Shown here: in pieces, positions 55,853 to 64,000 of the stretch
Layout of the letters: every line of letters begins with the position of its first letter
Position numbering within the stretch: position 1 is the first letter of the stretch
From: Pseudomonas umsongensis
Lineage (GTDB): Bacteria > Pseudomonadota > Gammaproteobacteria > Pseudomonadales > Pseudomonadaceae
NCBI RefSeq assembly: GCF_002236105.1
Contig: NZ_NIWU01000003.1
Location: forward strand, 2,501 to 66,500
Length of the DNA stretch: 64,000 nt
Direction: 5' to 3'
Notes under the pieces: model-generated
Told to the model about the DNA's origin: nothing
Seen by the model: only the letters and a program-made list of their open reading frames with translations
The model's database searches: none
Translations under genes and position numbers: made by a program

Positions 55853-57844
55853 ATGAGCGACGAAGCACAACGCTGGAAAGAGAAGTACCTGCAAAGCATC
55901 GAACAACAGGAAAAGCTCGAACGTCGCTGGGATGCCAGGCTAGACCTGTTGCGCCGGGGACTAGTGCGCAGCACGCTGGCAGCGGAAGGCACCGACCGCG
56001 CCGTTGACCAATGCATGAAGGAGATGCGCGAAGTCGTGCGCACCGACGACATGGACGCCGGACTCGCCGCCCTGCTGCCTCGCCTGGAAAAAGCCGTACT
56101 CGACTCCGAGCAGCGTCGGGAAACCCGGGTCAACCAGACCAGCGCCGCACTCACCGCCCTGGTCACGCAGCTGCAAACATTACCGCTACCCCGGGAAGTG
56201 AGCCGCCCCCTCAAGCACTTCGCCAAACAACTGGACAGTCGCGTCAGCCAGGCACGCGAGATCCCGCTACTGCTCGGCGAGCTGAGCGGACTGCAGGGCA
56301 AGGCCCTGAGCCAGCTGGAAAGTCCGGCAGAGCCGGAACGACCGGGACTGCTGCAGCGGCTGTTCGGTCAGCGTGACACCGAAGAGGCGACCGTCCCCGC
56401 AGAACACGCTCTTATCGTGCAGACGGCCGAAACCGTTCCGGCGTCCGTGGTCGCAACCCGACCGGTCATTGCAGACACCGTGCCGCAGGTGCTGCAAGTA
56501 ACGCCAGATACGACCCAGCCCATTGCTGTCGCGCCAGCCCTGGAGCCACAGCAAGCGCCGGCCCGGCCTGCGCAAGTCATGTCCGAAGCCGAATCGCTAC
56601 AACCCGTGAGACTGTCCGAACCTGTCGGCACTCCCACCCTCCCAGCTGAAACGGCAGTCAATCCCGACGAATTGAGCCCGGCGGTACTGCTCGATACCCT
56701 GCCGCTGCCCTCGCCCATCGCCCAGGCACTGGCTGCGATCGATCCGCAGCAGCCCGAGCAAGACATGCTCTACGCCCTGCCCGACTCGCCCGAGCCGTCC
56801 TATAGCTCGGTGGCCAAACACATCGAAGATACCTTGCTGGGCTTGCTCGAGGATCTGACAGTACCGGAGCGTCATCGCCCCCAAGCCGAATCAATGCGTG
56901 AACGGCTGAAAAATGGCCTTAACTGGTACGAGTTGCTGCCGATTCTCGACGATCTGGCGACTTTGATGCTGGCAATCTCCGACGGTGGCCAACACGAATT
57001 CGAAGCTTATCTGCAGCGGCTCAACGAACGCCTGGAATCGTTCCAGAGCAACTTGCAGGCCGCCAGCGCCGGCCATGCCGACAGCCGATCCGCCGCACAT
57101 GCGATGGACACGCAGATTCGCGAACAGGTCGACGGCTTGCAGAACAGCGTGCAGGAAGCGGCCGATCTGGATGATCTCAAGCACGTGCTGGAAAACCATC
57201 TGGAAGTCTTGCTCGGCACCATGGACCAGCACCGCCAGCAGCGCGATGAGCGCGAGCAGGAAGTGGCGGCCCGCCTGCAGAGCCTGGCCGAGCGGGTTGC
57301 CCATATGGAACAGGAAGCCCAGGGATTTCGCGAGCACCTCGAAGAGCAACGCCAGAAAGCCTTGATCGATCCGCTGACCGGACTGCCAAACCGCGCGGCC
57401 TGGAGCGAGCGCCTTGAGTATGAGATCGGCCAATGGCAGCAACACGGCAACACCCTGATGCTGGCCATGCTCGACCTCGATCACTTCAAGCGCATCAATG
57501 ATAATTACGGGCACCTGGCGGGCGACAAAGTGCTGAAAATCATTGCCAGCGTGTTGCGTAAGCGCCTGCGCCCGACAGACTTCATTGCGCGATTTGGCGG
57601 CGAGGAATTTGTCCTGCTGATGCCATCCACCGTCCCGGCGAACGGCATGAAACTCCTGGAAACCCTGCGCGCCTCTATCGAAGCCTGCCCTTTTCACTTC
57701 AAGGGTGAACCGGTGACCATCACCCTCTCCATAGGCCTGGCGGCTTTCAGGGCCGGCGAGCATGGCGATGCGGTGCTCAAAAGAGCTGATCAGGCGCTGT
57801 ACCGTGCAAAAAATGCCGGGCGCAACCGGGTGGAGCTGGGCTGA
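55853..57844 (+). CDS. dgcH: Diguanylate cyclase (GGDEF), DgcH-like
   Basis: A 663-residue cytoplasmic protein. Long helical N-terminal regions (1-160 and 330-500, coiled-coil-like) surround a low-complexity Pro/Ala/Val linker (about 180-290). The C-terminal GGDEF domain (about 500-663) has R-F-G-G-E-E-F as active site, and R-P-T-D five residues before it is the inhibitory I-site. It should make c-di-GMP with product inhibition. Its position matches P. aeruginosa PA5487 (DgcH). The N-terminal part carries no known sensor domain that I recognise. Confidence 0.92.
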   Translation: MSDEAQRWKEKYLQSIEQQEKLERRWDARLDLLRRGLVRSTLAAEGTDRAVDQCMKEMREVVRTDDMDAGLAALLPRLEKAVLDSEQRRETRVNQTSAALTALVTQLQTLPLPREVSRPLKHFAKQLDSRVSQAREIPLLLGELSGLQGKALSQLESPAEPERPGLLQRLFGQRDTEEATVPAEHALIVQTAETVPASVVATRPVIADTVPQVLQVTPDTTQPIAVAPALEPQQAPARPAQVMSEAESLQPVRLSEPVGTPTLPAETAVNPDELSPAVLLDTLPLPSPIAQALAAIDPQQPEQDMLYALPDSPEPSYSSVAKHIEDTLLGLLEDLTVPERHRPQAESMRERLKNGLNWYELLPILDDLATLMLAISDGGQHEFEAYLQRLNERLESFQSNLQAASAGHADSRSAAHAMDTQIREQVDGLQNSVQEAADLDDLKHVLENHLEVLLGTMDQHRQQRDEREQEVAARLQSLAERVAHMEQEAQGFREHLEEQRQKALIDPLTGLPNRAAWSERLEYEIGQWQQHGNTLMLAMLDLDHFKRINDNYGHLAGDKVLKIIASVLRKRLRPTDFIARFGGEEFVLLMPSTVPANGMKLLETLRASIEACPFHFKGEPVTITLSIGLAAFRAGEHGDAVLKRADQALYRAKNAGRNRVELG

Positions 57845-57946
57845 GCGCTTATCGCTCCATGTTGTTCAAATCGTTGCGATGGCCCAACACGCACAAGACA
57901 GTACGTTACACTGTTGCATTACTGTCTTTAGCGTGTTGGCTTCCCC

Positions 57947-58726
57947 ATGAAATATCTTGCTCTCATCGTGTCGCTGATCCTGCTGGCCGGCTGCGCCAGC
58001 GGTCCCCGCTACGACACCAGCCATGCTTCGGCCAATCACGACAGCCGTATTCAGTTCGTCGTGCTCCACTACACCAATGCATCACAGGAGCGCTCGCTGC
58101 AACTGCTAACCCATGGCGAAGTCAGCAGCCACTACCTGATCGGCGACGACAAGAAGGCGACCATCTACAAGCTGATGGATGAAAACCTGCGGGCCTGGCA
58201 CGCCGGAGAAAGCCAATGGCAAGGCCGGACCTGGATGAATTCCAGTTCCATCGGCATCGAAATCGTCAACCCGGGCTTCAAGGACACCCCGACCGGGCGC
58301 CTGTGGTATCCCTACTCCGAAGCGCAGATCGAGTCCCTGATCGTCCTGCTCAAGGACATTAGCCAGCGCTACGCAATCAGTCCTCGCAGCATTGTCGGGC
58401 ATAGCGACATCGCCCCCTTGCGCAAGCTGGATCCGGGGCCCTTGTTTCCCTGGAAGCGCCTGGCTGAGCAAGGGTTGGGTATTTGGCCGAACGAACAAGC
58501 CGTAGCCCGTCAGCAGACCCGGTTCGAAACACAGCTGCCGAGCATCAGCTGGTATCAGGCACAACTGGCACGCGTCGGTTATGACACACCGCAAACGGGC
58601 GAACTGGACGTCGCCACCCGCCACGTGCTGGCGGCCTTCCAGATGCATTTCCGACCGTCGCGCTTCGACGGTACGCCGGATGCACAAACGGCCGCGCTGC
58701 TTCAGGTTTTAAATCAGACAAAATAA
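57947..58726 (+). CDS. ampDh2: N-acetylmuramoyl-L-alanine amidase, AmpDh2-like lipoprotein
   Basis: A 259-residue lipoprotein (lipobox L-L-A-G-C, Cys16) with an amidase_2 domain. The zinc site is in V-V-L-H-Y-T-N-A-S and V-G-H-S-D-I-A-P, followed by K-L-D-P-G. A C-terminal peptidoglycan-binding domain (from about residue 185) has L-A-R-V-G-Y-D-T-P-Q-T-G. In P. aeruginosa AmpDh2 sits in the outer membrane facing the periplasm and takes part in cell wall turnover and AmpC control. The location after dgcH matches PA5485. Confidence 0.92.
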   Translation: MKYLALIVSLILLAGCASGPRYDTSHASANHDSRIQFVVLHYTNASQERSLQLLTHGEVSSHYLIGDDKKATIYKLMDENLRAWHAGESQWQGRTWMNSSSIGIEIVNPGFKDTPTGRLWYPYSEAQIESLIVLLKDISQRYAISPRSIVGHSDIAPLRKLDPGPLFPWKRLAEQGLGIWPNEQAVARQQTRFETQLPSISWYQAQLARVGYDTPQTGELDVATRHVLAAFQMHFRPSRFDGTPDAQTAALLQVLNQTK

Positions 58727-58801
58727 TGACGATCGCCCGACGGTCAGCGCGTTTCTCAAATAGCAGCTATAACTCATTGGTAATTCGTCGGATATTACAT
58801 A

Positions 58802-60412
58802 ATGACTGTTGCTCGAGAGACACTTCGCAGCTGGTTCTATCGCCCTTGGTTTCTGGCGATGCTGGCTGCTGTCTTGAGCGCTACGTTGATGATGGCCGGC
58901 AGTTACTTCGTTGCCATTCACCAGGTTGAGCAAAACGAAAGCTGGGAAATGAACGCCCAGGGTGAACGTTTTCTTGCTCGTCTGGAGCAACTGTTCGGGC
59001 AATTGCGCGAAAGCCTTGACGACCTGGAAGCCCAGCCGTTGCGCAGCTGCGATGACGACATGATCGCGACTTTGCAGCAGGTCACCTTCAATTATCGCTT
59101 CGTCTATGAGGCAGCCTACATGGACGCCTCGCGAATCTGTTCCAATCGTCCGCGCCAGGAAGGTTTGTCATTGATACGCCCACCGGACATCAAGGGCCCC
59201 ACCTACAGTTACTGGTTGAATACCACCACCGAACCCGATGAAAACCGTGCCGCGCTGATGCTCGGACGCGGCAATTTCCGGGTTGCGACATCTCGCGGCC
59301 ATTTGACCGACATGGTCGACCTTTCGCCGGGAAGCAGCCTGCTGGTGGTACTTGACCATGGCACCCGGGCAATTCCGGTACTGGGCGTCTCGCAAGCCTG
59401 GCCACCGAGCCAATGGCCGCCAAAAACCCGCGATGCGCTGCAAGTCACCCAGACACGCTTGATTTACCGCATGCCCACCGACAACCCGGAATACCAACTG
59501 GTGCTGATCAGCCCGCGCAGTGGCACCCATATACCGCCCGTGTGGTGGTGGTTGCTGCCCGCCTGTCTGCTATTGGCTCTTTGCGTGGGTTTCCTGGTGT
59601 TTTTGCTGGTGCGCCAGCGCCAGTCACTTGACGCGGAGCTGACGGGAGCCATCCGCCGAGGTGAGTTGCAGGTGCTCTATCAGCCGATCTTTGACCTCGA
59701 CAGCCGCAACTGCGTCGGGGCCGAAGCCTTGCTGCGCTGGCGAAGGCCGGACGGCACCCTGACCAGTCCCGACCTGTTTATCCCGATGGCAGAGAACACC
59801 GGGCAAATCCGCCAGATGACCGACTTTGTCCTGCAACGCCTGCTTGAGCAACTGGGGCAACTGCTGCGGGCCAACCCGCAGTTGTACATCTCGGTCAACC
59901 TGGCGGCCTGCGATGTCATGATCCCGCGGATCGGCCAAGTGATGGCTCGCTTGCTGACCCTGCACCGGGTCGCGGCCAAGCAGATTGCCTTTGAAGTCAC
60001 CGAACGCGGATTGATCGATGTGGTGGTGGCCCGGGAAAACCTGCAAGCCTTGCGGGATGTCGGGCACCAGGTACTGATCGATGACTTTGGCACCGGCTAC
60101 TGCAGTCTCGCGTATCTGCAGACCCTGCCGGTGGATTGCCTGAAAATCGACAAAGCGTTCATCGATGCGCTGGGCCATGACGCAGCGAGCAGCGGCGTTG
60201 CGCCGCATATTATTCACATGGCCCAGTCACTGCATTTGAAGGTGATTGCCGAAGGCATCGAGCATGAAGCCCAGGCGGCGCTCCTCAGCAGTGAGGGGGT
60301 GAGATTCGGCCAGGGCTGGCTGTTTGCCCATGCATTAAGTGCGGTGCAGTTCATTGAGCTGATAACCCGAGGCCGCCGACTGGCCGGTCGACGCCTGGAT
60401 GACGAAGCGTAA
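58802..60412 (+). CDS. Membrane c-di-GMP phosphodiesterase with CSS-like periplasmic sensor and EAL domain
   Basis: A 536-residue protein. Helix 1 (about 17-39) is followed by a periplasmic CSS-type domain to about residue 240, helix 2 (about 243-266) and a cytoplasmic EAL domain (275-530). The EAL motif is G-A-E-A-L-L-R-W, with D-D-F-G-T-G-Y and K-I-D-K also present, so catalysis looks intact. C83 and C113 may form the redox disulfide; the usual C-S-S reads C-S-N here. In E. coli, DsbA-dependent oxidation keeps such proteins inactive. dsbA is 4 kb upstream. Confidence 0.9.
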   Translation: MTVARETLRSWFYRPWFLAMLAAVLSATLMMAGSYFVAIHQVEQNESWEMNAQGERFLARLEQLFGQLRESLDDLEAQPLRSCDDDMIATLQQVTFNYRFVYEAAYMDASRICSNRPRQEGLSLIRPPDIKGPTYSYWLNTTTEPDENRAALMLGRGNFRVATSRGHLTDMVDLSPGSSLLVVLDHGTRAIPVLGVSQAWPPSQWPPKTRDALQVTQTRLIYRMPTDNPEYQLVLISPRSGTHIPPVWWWLLPACLLLALCVGFLVFLLVRQRQSLDAELTGAIRRGELQVLYQPIFDLDSRNCVGAEALLRWRRPDGTLTSPDLFIPMAENTGQIRQMTDFVLQRLLEQLGQLLRANPQLYISVNLAACDVMIPRIGQVMARLLTLHRVAAKQIAFEVTERGLIDVVVARENLQALRDVGHQVLIDDFGTGYCSLAYLQTLPVDCLKIDKAFIDALGHDAASSGVAPHIIHMAQSLHLKVIAEGIEHEAQAALLSSEGVRFGQGWLFAHALSAVQFIELITRGRRLAGRRLDDEA

Positions 60413-60419
60413 AAAGCGC

Positions 60420-62204
60420 TTACACCGTCAACGTCATATAAAACTGAGTCCCCTGCCCCGGTCTCGAGTAAACACCCATTCGTCCTCCATGCAGCTGCAC
60501 AATTTCCTTGCACAACGCCAAACCGAGGCCGGCCCCGCCTTTCTTGCGGCCGACCTGGACAAACGGCTCGAAGATCCGGCCCTGTTGGCCATAGGCGATG
60601 CCTTCACCGTTATCTTCGACGCTGATGATGACCCGTTCCCCATGACGCCTGGCTTGCAGGCGTATCCGCCCGCCGGTGGCGGTATGACGCAGTGCATTAT
60701 CGATCAGATTGTCGAGCACCCGGTCCAGTTGCGCCTGATCGGCTTGCAACCGTGGCAAGGGCCCCTGGACTTCTACCAACAGCTCGACACCCTTCTCTCG
60801 CGCCCCGTCGGTAAAACGACTCTGCGCTTGCTCCAGCAAATCCTCGATGGAGCATGGCGCCAGAGTGAGTTTCTGCAAGCCGTTCTGGTAACGGGAGAAA
60901 TTCAGCAAGTCATTGATCAGTTGCATCAGCCGCTGCATTTCTTCGTTTACCGTGTTCAGCAGGTCCGCCTCCCGGGACTCCGGTGGAAAATGCGAGCGCT
61001 CGCGAAACAGCCCAAATGCCATGTGCATACCAGTCACGGGCGTGCGCAGTTCATGGGAGGCGCGCAAGACGAACTCGCTACGCACCCGTTCGAAGGCACG
61101 TTGTTCAGTCACATCGTGCAGCACCATCACTGCACCAAGAATATGCCCTTGGGTGTGGATGACTGGCGTCAGGCTATACGTCAGCAACCGCGTCTCGCCA
61201 TCGACCTCGATGCTCAGGTCATCCGGCATACGTTCCAGCGTACCGCCACGCAGTACCAGCTGCAGTTGCTCATCGAGTTCGGGATGCTCAAGCGCCTCAC
61301 CCAAGCCTCGCCCGAGCCGATCGGAGTCCCAGCCTAACTGGCGCTGCGCTACAGGGTTAAGGTGCTCCAGATGCCCCTGGCGATCAATCATCAGCAAGCC
61401 ATCGTCGATACCGTCGAGCACCGCTTGCAAACGCTGCTGTCCCGCCAGCAACTCATCGACGTTAGTGGCCTGATGTTCACGCAACGCCTCCGCCATGATC
61501 CCGAAGCGCCGGGTCAGCTGATTCAGCTCCACGGCCGAAGACACCGGCAGCGTGACGTCGAAATCACCCTGGCCAATACGATCCGCTGCCTGCGCCAGAG
61601 CCTCGATGGGCTCACCGAATCGCCGGGCGATGGCGTGTGCGGTAATGAAGCCGATGATCAACACCGCCAGCCCAACCAGGCCAAGCAGCCCGGCGATCAG
61701 CAGTGCACGCTCACGGGCTTTGCGTTCGACAGTGCTGATGTCATCCAGCGCCCGCTTGTGCTCCGTGATCAAGCCATTGCGCAATAGATTGAATTTTTCG
61801 GTCAGCTCATCGTTGCCACTGAGTACGCGCGTCGGGTCAGCGGACACTTCATACGCACCCATAAAACTCAAATAATCGGCCTTGGCCTTTTTGAAGCCGT
61901 GGGTTTCATCTGAGGGTTCCTGGGCAATGCCTTCCTCCAGCAGCTCAAGGTAACGCTGCTTGGACGCCTCTAGGGCGGCGGGATCGCTTTTTTCACTGAG
62001 CATGATGAGCAGCTGATCACCCAGCGTCTGTCGCAACTTGAGCCCCAGGTCCAGAGTGACGAAGTTGTTACGCACCAACGCTTCCTGGCTCCCGGCCATC
62101 TGCAGCACACTGACAAGACCGAGCAGTAACCCAAGCAGTGCGACAGTGATCAGTGCAGAAATGCTGAGGAAAAGCCGGGTCTGCAACTTCATCGCCGGTT
62201 TCAT
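60420..62204 (-). CDS. kinB: Sensor histidine kinase KinB
   Basis: A 594-residue inner-membrane kinase. The two helices (about 12-33 and 168-190) surround a helical periplasmic sensor, followed by HAMP (about 190-245), PAS (about 250-370), HisKA and HATPase domains. H384 in R-A-S-H-E-L-R-T-P is the phospho-site; it is H385 in P. aeruginosa KinB. The ATP lid has D-N-G-E-G-I and G-G-A-G-L-G-L. The start M-K-P-A-M-K-L-Q-T-R (62204) is preferred; M-K-L-Q at 62192 is an alternative. It lies 10 bases after algB and controls AlgB phosphorylation and alginate production. Confidence 0.95.
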   Translation of the reverse strand: MKPAMKLQTRLFLSISALITVALLGLLLGLVSVLQMAGSQEALVRNNFVTLDLGLKLRQTLGDQLLIMLSEKSDPAALEASKQRYLELLEEGIAQEPSDETHGFKKAKADYLSFMGAYEVSADPTRVLSGNDELTEKFNLLRNGLITEHKRALDDISTVERKARERALLIAGLLGLVGLAVLIIGFITAHAIARRFGEPIEALAQAADRIGQGDFDVTLPVSSAVELNQLTRRFGIMAEALREHQATNVDELLAGQQRLQAVLDGIDDGLLMIDRQGHLEHLNPVAQRQLGWDSDRLGRGLGEALEHPELDEQLQLVLRGGTLERMPDDLSIEVDGETRLLTYSLTPVIHTQGHILGAVMVLHDVTEQRAFERVRSEFVLRASHELRTPVTGMHMAFGLFRERSHFPPESREADLLNTVNEEMQRLMQLINDLLNFSRYQNGLQKLTLAPCSIEDLLEQAQSRFTDGAREKGVELLVEVQGPLPRLQADQAQLDRVLDNLIDNALRHTATGGRIRLQARRHGERVIISVEDNGEGIAYGQQGRIFEPFVQVGRKKGGAGLGLALCKEIVQLHGGRMGVYSRPGQGTQFYMTLTV

Positions 62205-62214
62205 CGCCGCGAAC

Positions 62215-63561
62215 TCACAGGTTGTACTGCTTGCGCTTGCGGTACAGCGTCGACGCATCGATTCCCAAGGTCTTGGCGGCTTGATCCAGCGTGCCTGCGG
62301 TGGCAAGGACGGCACCGATATGGGCCTTTTCCAGCTCATCCAGGCTTAACGGCGCACCAATACGCGGTGCGTTGTTGATCGGCGCTTCGGCCATGCCCAA
62401 GTGGCTGATCTCGACCCGCTCCTGCGGGCAAATAATGCTCGCACGCTCCACTACGTTACGCAGCTCGCGAATGTTCCCCGGCCAGCGGTAACCCAGGAGC
62501 GCTTCACGGGCCTCGTCGCTGAAACCCCGCGCCGGACGTGCATATTCCTTGACGAAACGGGCCAGAAACCGGTCTGCGAGGTTGAGAATGTCTTCCCGGC
62601 GTTCGCGCAGTGGTGGCAGGTGCAACGTAATGACATTGAGCCGATACAACAGGTCCTCGCGGAAGCGCCCGTCGCGGACCATGTCTTCCAGGTTCTGGTT
62701 GGTGGCCGCAAGAATGCGCACATCGGCCCGGCGCGTGACGGGGTCACCCACCCGCTCGTATTCCTTGTCTTGAATGAAGCGCAGCAACTTTGGTTGCAAA
62801 ACCAAGGGAAAATCACCGATTTCGTCGAGAAACAAGGTTCCGCCATCAGCTTGGTTAACGCGCCCCAAGGTGCTTTCACTGGCACCGGTAAATGCACCCC
62901 GGCTGTGGCCGAATAACTCGCTTTCCATGAGCTCGGCCGTCAGCGACGGACAGTTGATGGTGATACAGGATTTTTTCGAGCGCTTGCTCCAGCCGTGAAT
63001 CGCCTGGGACAACTCGCCTTTACCGGTGCCGGACTCCCCAAGGATCAGGATGTTGGCATCGGTATTGGCCACCTGGCGGGCGGTCTCGAGCACGACCTTC
63101 ATGGCCGGGCTGTGAGAGTCCAGACCTTCCTTGGGTTTACGCATCTCACCTTCCAGAGCCTCCAGACGAGCCGACAATTGCCGCACTTCCAGCTGTTTGG
63201 CCGTGGCCAAGCGCAATTGATCGGGGCTGCACGGCTTGACCAGATAATCCGCGGCACCCGCCTGAATCGCATCAACGGCGGTGTCTACGGCCGAATGCGC
63301 GGTGACGATCACCACGCGCATCCATGGGGCCTGGATGCGCATCTGTGCCAGAACGTCCAGACCGTTGTCCTCCCCCAGGCGCAAATCGAGGAAGCACAGG
63401 TCGAAAACTTGACGTTGCAGCAAGGCTTCAGCTTGCGCAGCGCTGTTAGCGGTCGCAACGCTGTAGCCTTCATCTTCAAGGCAATAGCGGAAGGTTCGCA
63501 GGATGGCAGACTCATCATCTACCAGAAGAATGCGGCCTTGATGCTCAGTGGCGGATTCCAT
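62215..63561 (-). CDS. algB: Alginate regulator AlgB (NtrC-family response regulator)
   Basis: A 448-residue response regulator. The receiver domain has D59 in L-C-F-L-D-L-R-L-G, the same residue number as in P. aeruginosa AlgB. The AAA+ domain has Walker A G-E-S-G-T-G-K-G-E and the sigma-54 contact loop G-A-F-T-G-A. The Fis-type C-terminal helix-turn-helix is A-K-T-L-G-I-D-A-S-T-L-Y-R-K-R. AlgB activates algD and alginate genes with KinB. It is first in the algB-kinB operon. Confidence 0.96.
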   Translation of the reverse strand: MESATEHQGRILLVDDESAILRTFRYCLEDEGYSVATANSAAQAEALLQRQVFDLCFLDLRLGEDNGLDVLAQMRIQAPWMRVVIVTAHSAVDTAVDAIQAGAADYLVKPCSPDQLRLATAKQLEVRQLSARLEALEGEMRKPKEGLDSHSPAMKVVLETARQVANTDANILILGESGTGKGELSQAIHGWSKRSKKSCITINCPSLTAELMESELFGHSRGAFTGASESTLGRVNQADGGTLFLDEIGDFPLVLQPKLLRFIQDKEYERVGDPVTRRADVRILAATNQNLEDMVRDGRFREDLLYRLNVITLHLPPLRERREDILNLADRFLARFVKEYARPARGFSDEAREALLGYRWPGNIRELRNVVERASIICPQERVEISHLGMAEAPINNAPRIGAPLSLDELEKAHIGAVLATAGTLDQAAKTLGIDASTLYRKRKQYNL

Positions 63562-63996
63562 TTTCCTACGCTCCTTAAAGAATGATCTTGGTTAGTCCCG
63601 GAAAAATCGGGCAAGTTGCATGGTTTATTCTGATCCATTCCTGCCTTAGCAGGGTAGCTAACTCCTGTCCCCTCGCTGCAACGCCCGAAATTAGCTTACT
63701 GGAACGCAAAACCCCTTTATCAGAGATGCCTTGCGTCCATTTCTGACAGCCGCGCCCTCCTCTCAATTCAAAAAGATTGCGATGTGTTTGCCAAGAGTCG
63801 TGCATTACGCACGACCGGACGAGGGCTCATCGTGCAGGATGCGTCGACTCACATTCACACGACAAACATAACTTGTTGTTTTTAACGGTTTTTTTTAATA
63901 AAAAAAGCTGGCATGCAGGCTGCAATAACCTGATTAACGCAGGGCAAGAAACAAATGCCCTCAGTCTGATTTCCCCAGCGTGGGAGGAGCTTCAGG
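63562..63996. other. Intergenic region upstream of algB and the next gene
   Basis: No gene is evident. A frame at 63575-63805 on the minus strand lacks a ribosome site and recognisable features. The right half is AT-rich (63870-63906, with runs of T and A) and precedes the sigma-54-type promoter. The algB promoter should lie near 63600-63720 but is not clear by eye. Confidence 0.5.
63909..63924 (+). promoter_or_regulatory. Sigma-54 (-24/-12) promoter of the gene starting at 63997
   Basis: TGGCATGCAGGCTGCA has GG and GC ten bases apart, as in TGGCAC-N5-TTGCA. An AT-rich stretch upstream (63870-63906) could bind IHF. The start of transcription would be near 63936. Confidence 0.75.
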
Positions 63997-64000
63997 ATGA
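63997..64000 (+). CDS. Start of the next gene, cut by the window edge
   Basis: ATGA at the last four bases follows GGGAGGAG (63982-63989) by seven bases. The product cannot be told from this window. Confidence 0.6.

Noticed and set aside
63575..63805. 76-residue minus-strand frame upstream of algB
   Set aside because: No ribosome site and no recognisable features. It covers the likely algB promoter.

Overview
The window is a chromosomal segment of a Pseudomonas, most likely of the P. fluorescens group. Coding density is high, G+C is about 60%, and gene order follows P. aeruginosa blocks that I recognise from memory: PA0446-0448, PA0195-0196, PA0035-0037, PA0064-0069, PA0102-0113 and PA5505 back to PA5483. 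Pseudomonas-type REP palindromes are scattered between genes. I see no rRNA, tRNA, CRISPR array, prophage or complete insertion sequence.

Layout. 1-3.1 kb: glutarate/glutaryl-CoA catabolism (CoA-transferase cut by the left edge, gcdH, divergent LysR regulator). 3.5-6.5 kb: proton-translocating transhydrogenase pntAA-pntAB-pntB. 6.7-8.2 kb: Cat1/AarC-type acetyl/succinyl-CoA transferase. 8.2-8.8 kb: a DUF1127 gene behind an array of CTGTA-type repeats. 9.0-12.1 kb: three tandem DUF2388 secreted proteins, the last overlapping a gene for a DUF4105/Lnb_N protein. 12.2-15.3 kb: trpBA with divergent trpI. 15.2-20.5 kb: small envelope and stress genes (DUF883, dodecin, two DUF1161 paralogues, LLM flavin oxidoreductase, OsmC, two paralogous lipoproteins, an HExxH lipoprotein). 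20.5-26.4 kb: a REP-associated transposase, HAD phosphatase, gamma-carbonic anhydrase, prlC, yheV, an orphan dockerin/EF-hand-like protein and a LexA-controlled radical SAM gene. 26.7-29.0 kb: beta-carbonic anhydrase plus SulP transporter. 30.2-38.8 kb: the caa3/aa3 cytochrome oxidase locus with its heme A and copper assembly genes, including a gene I read as a second SCO-like CxxxC protein. 38.9-41.5 kb: metNIQ. 41.7-43.8 kb: large-subunit catalase. 43.9-47.7 kb: zur-znuC-znuB and divergent znuA. 47.8-52.3 kb: thrB, DUF2782, polA and a homologue of the sRNA ErsA. 52.3-60.4 kb: engB, cytochromes, dsbA, an EEP-family protein, a GGDEF protein, an AmpDh2-like amidase and a CSS/EAL protein. 60.4-63.6 kb: kinB-algB. 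The right edge holds a sigma-54-type promoter and the first bases of the next gene.

Functional themes are respiration and its assembly (cox, cytochromes c4/c5, pnt), envelope and periplasm quality (DsbA, AmpDh2, Lnb-like protein), c-di-GMP and alginate/AlgU-linked regulation (dgcH-like gene, EAL gene, kinB/algB, ErsA) and metal or sulfur uptake (znu, met). The least explained parts are the DUF2388-DUF4105 operon, the dockerin-like orphan, the DUF1127 repeat array and the SCO-like gene at 35651. Coordinates were read by eye and starts were chosen from ribosome binding sites and family N-termini. No database search was run.
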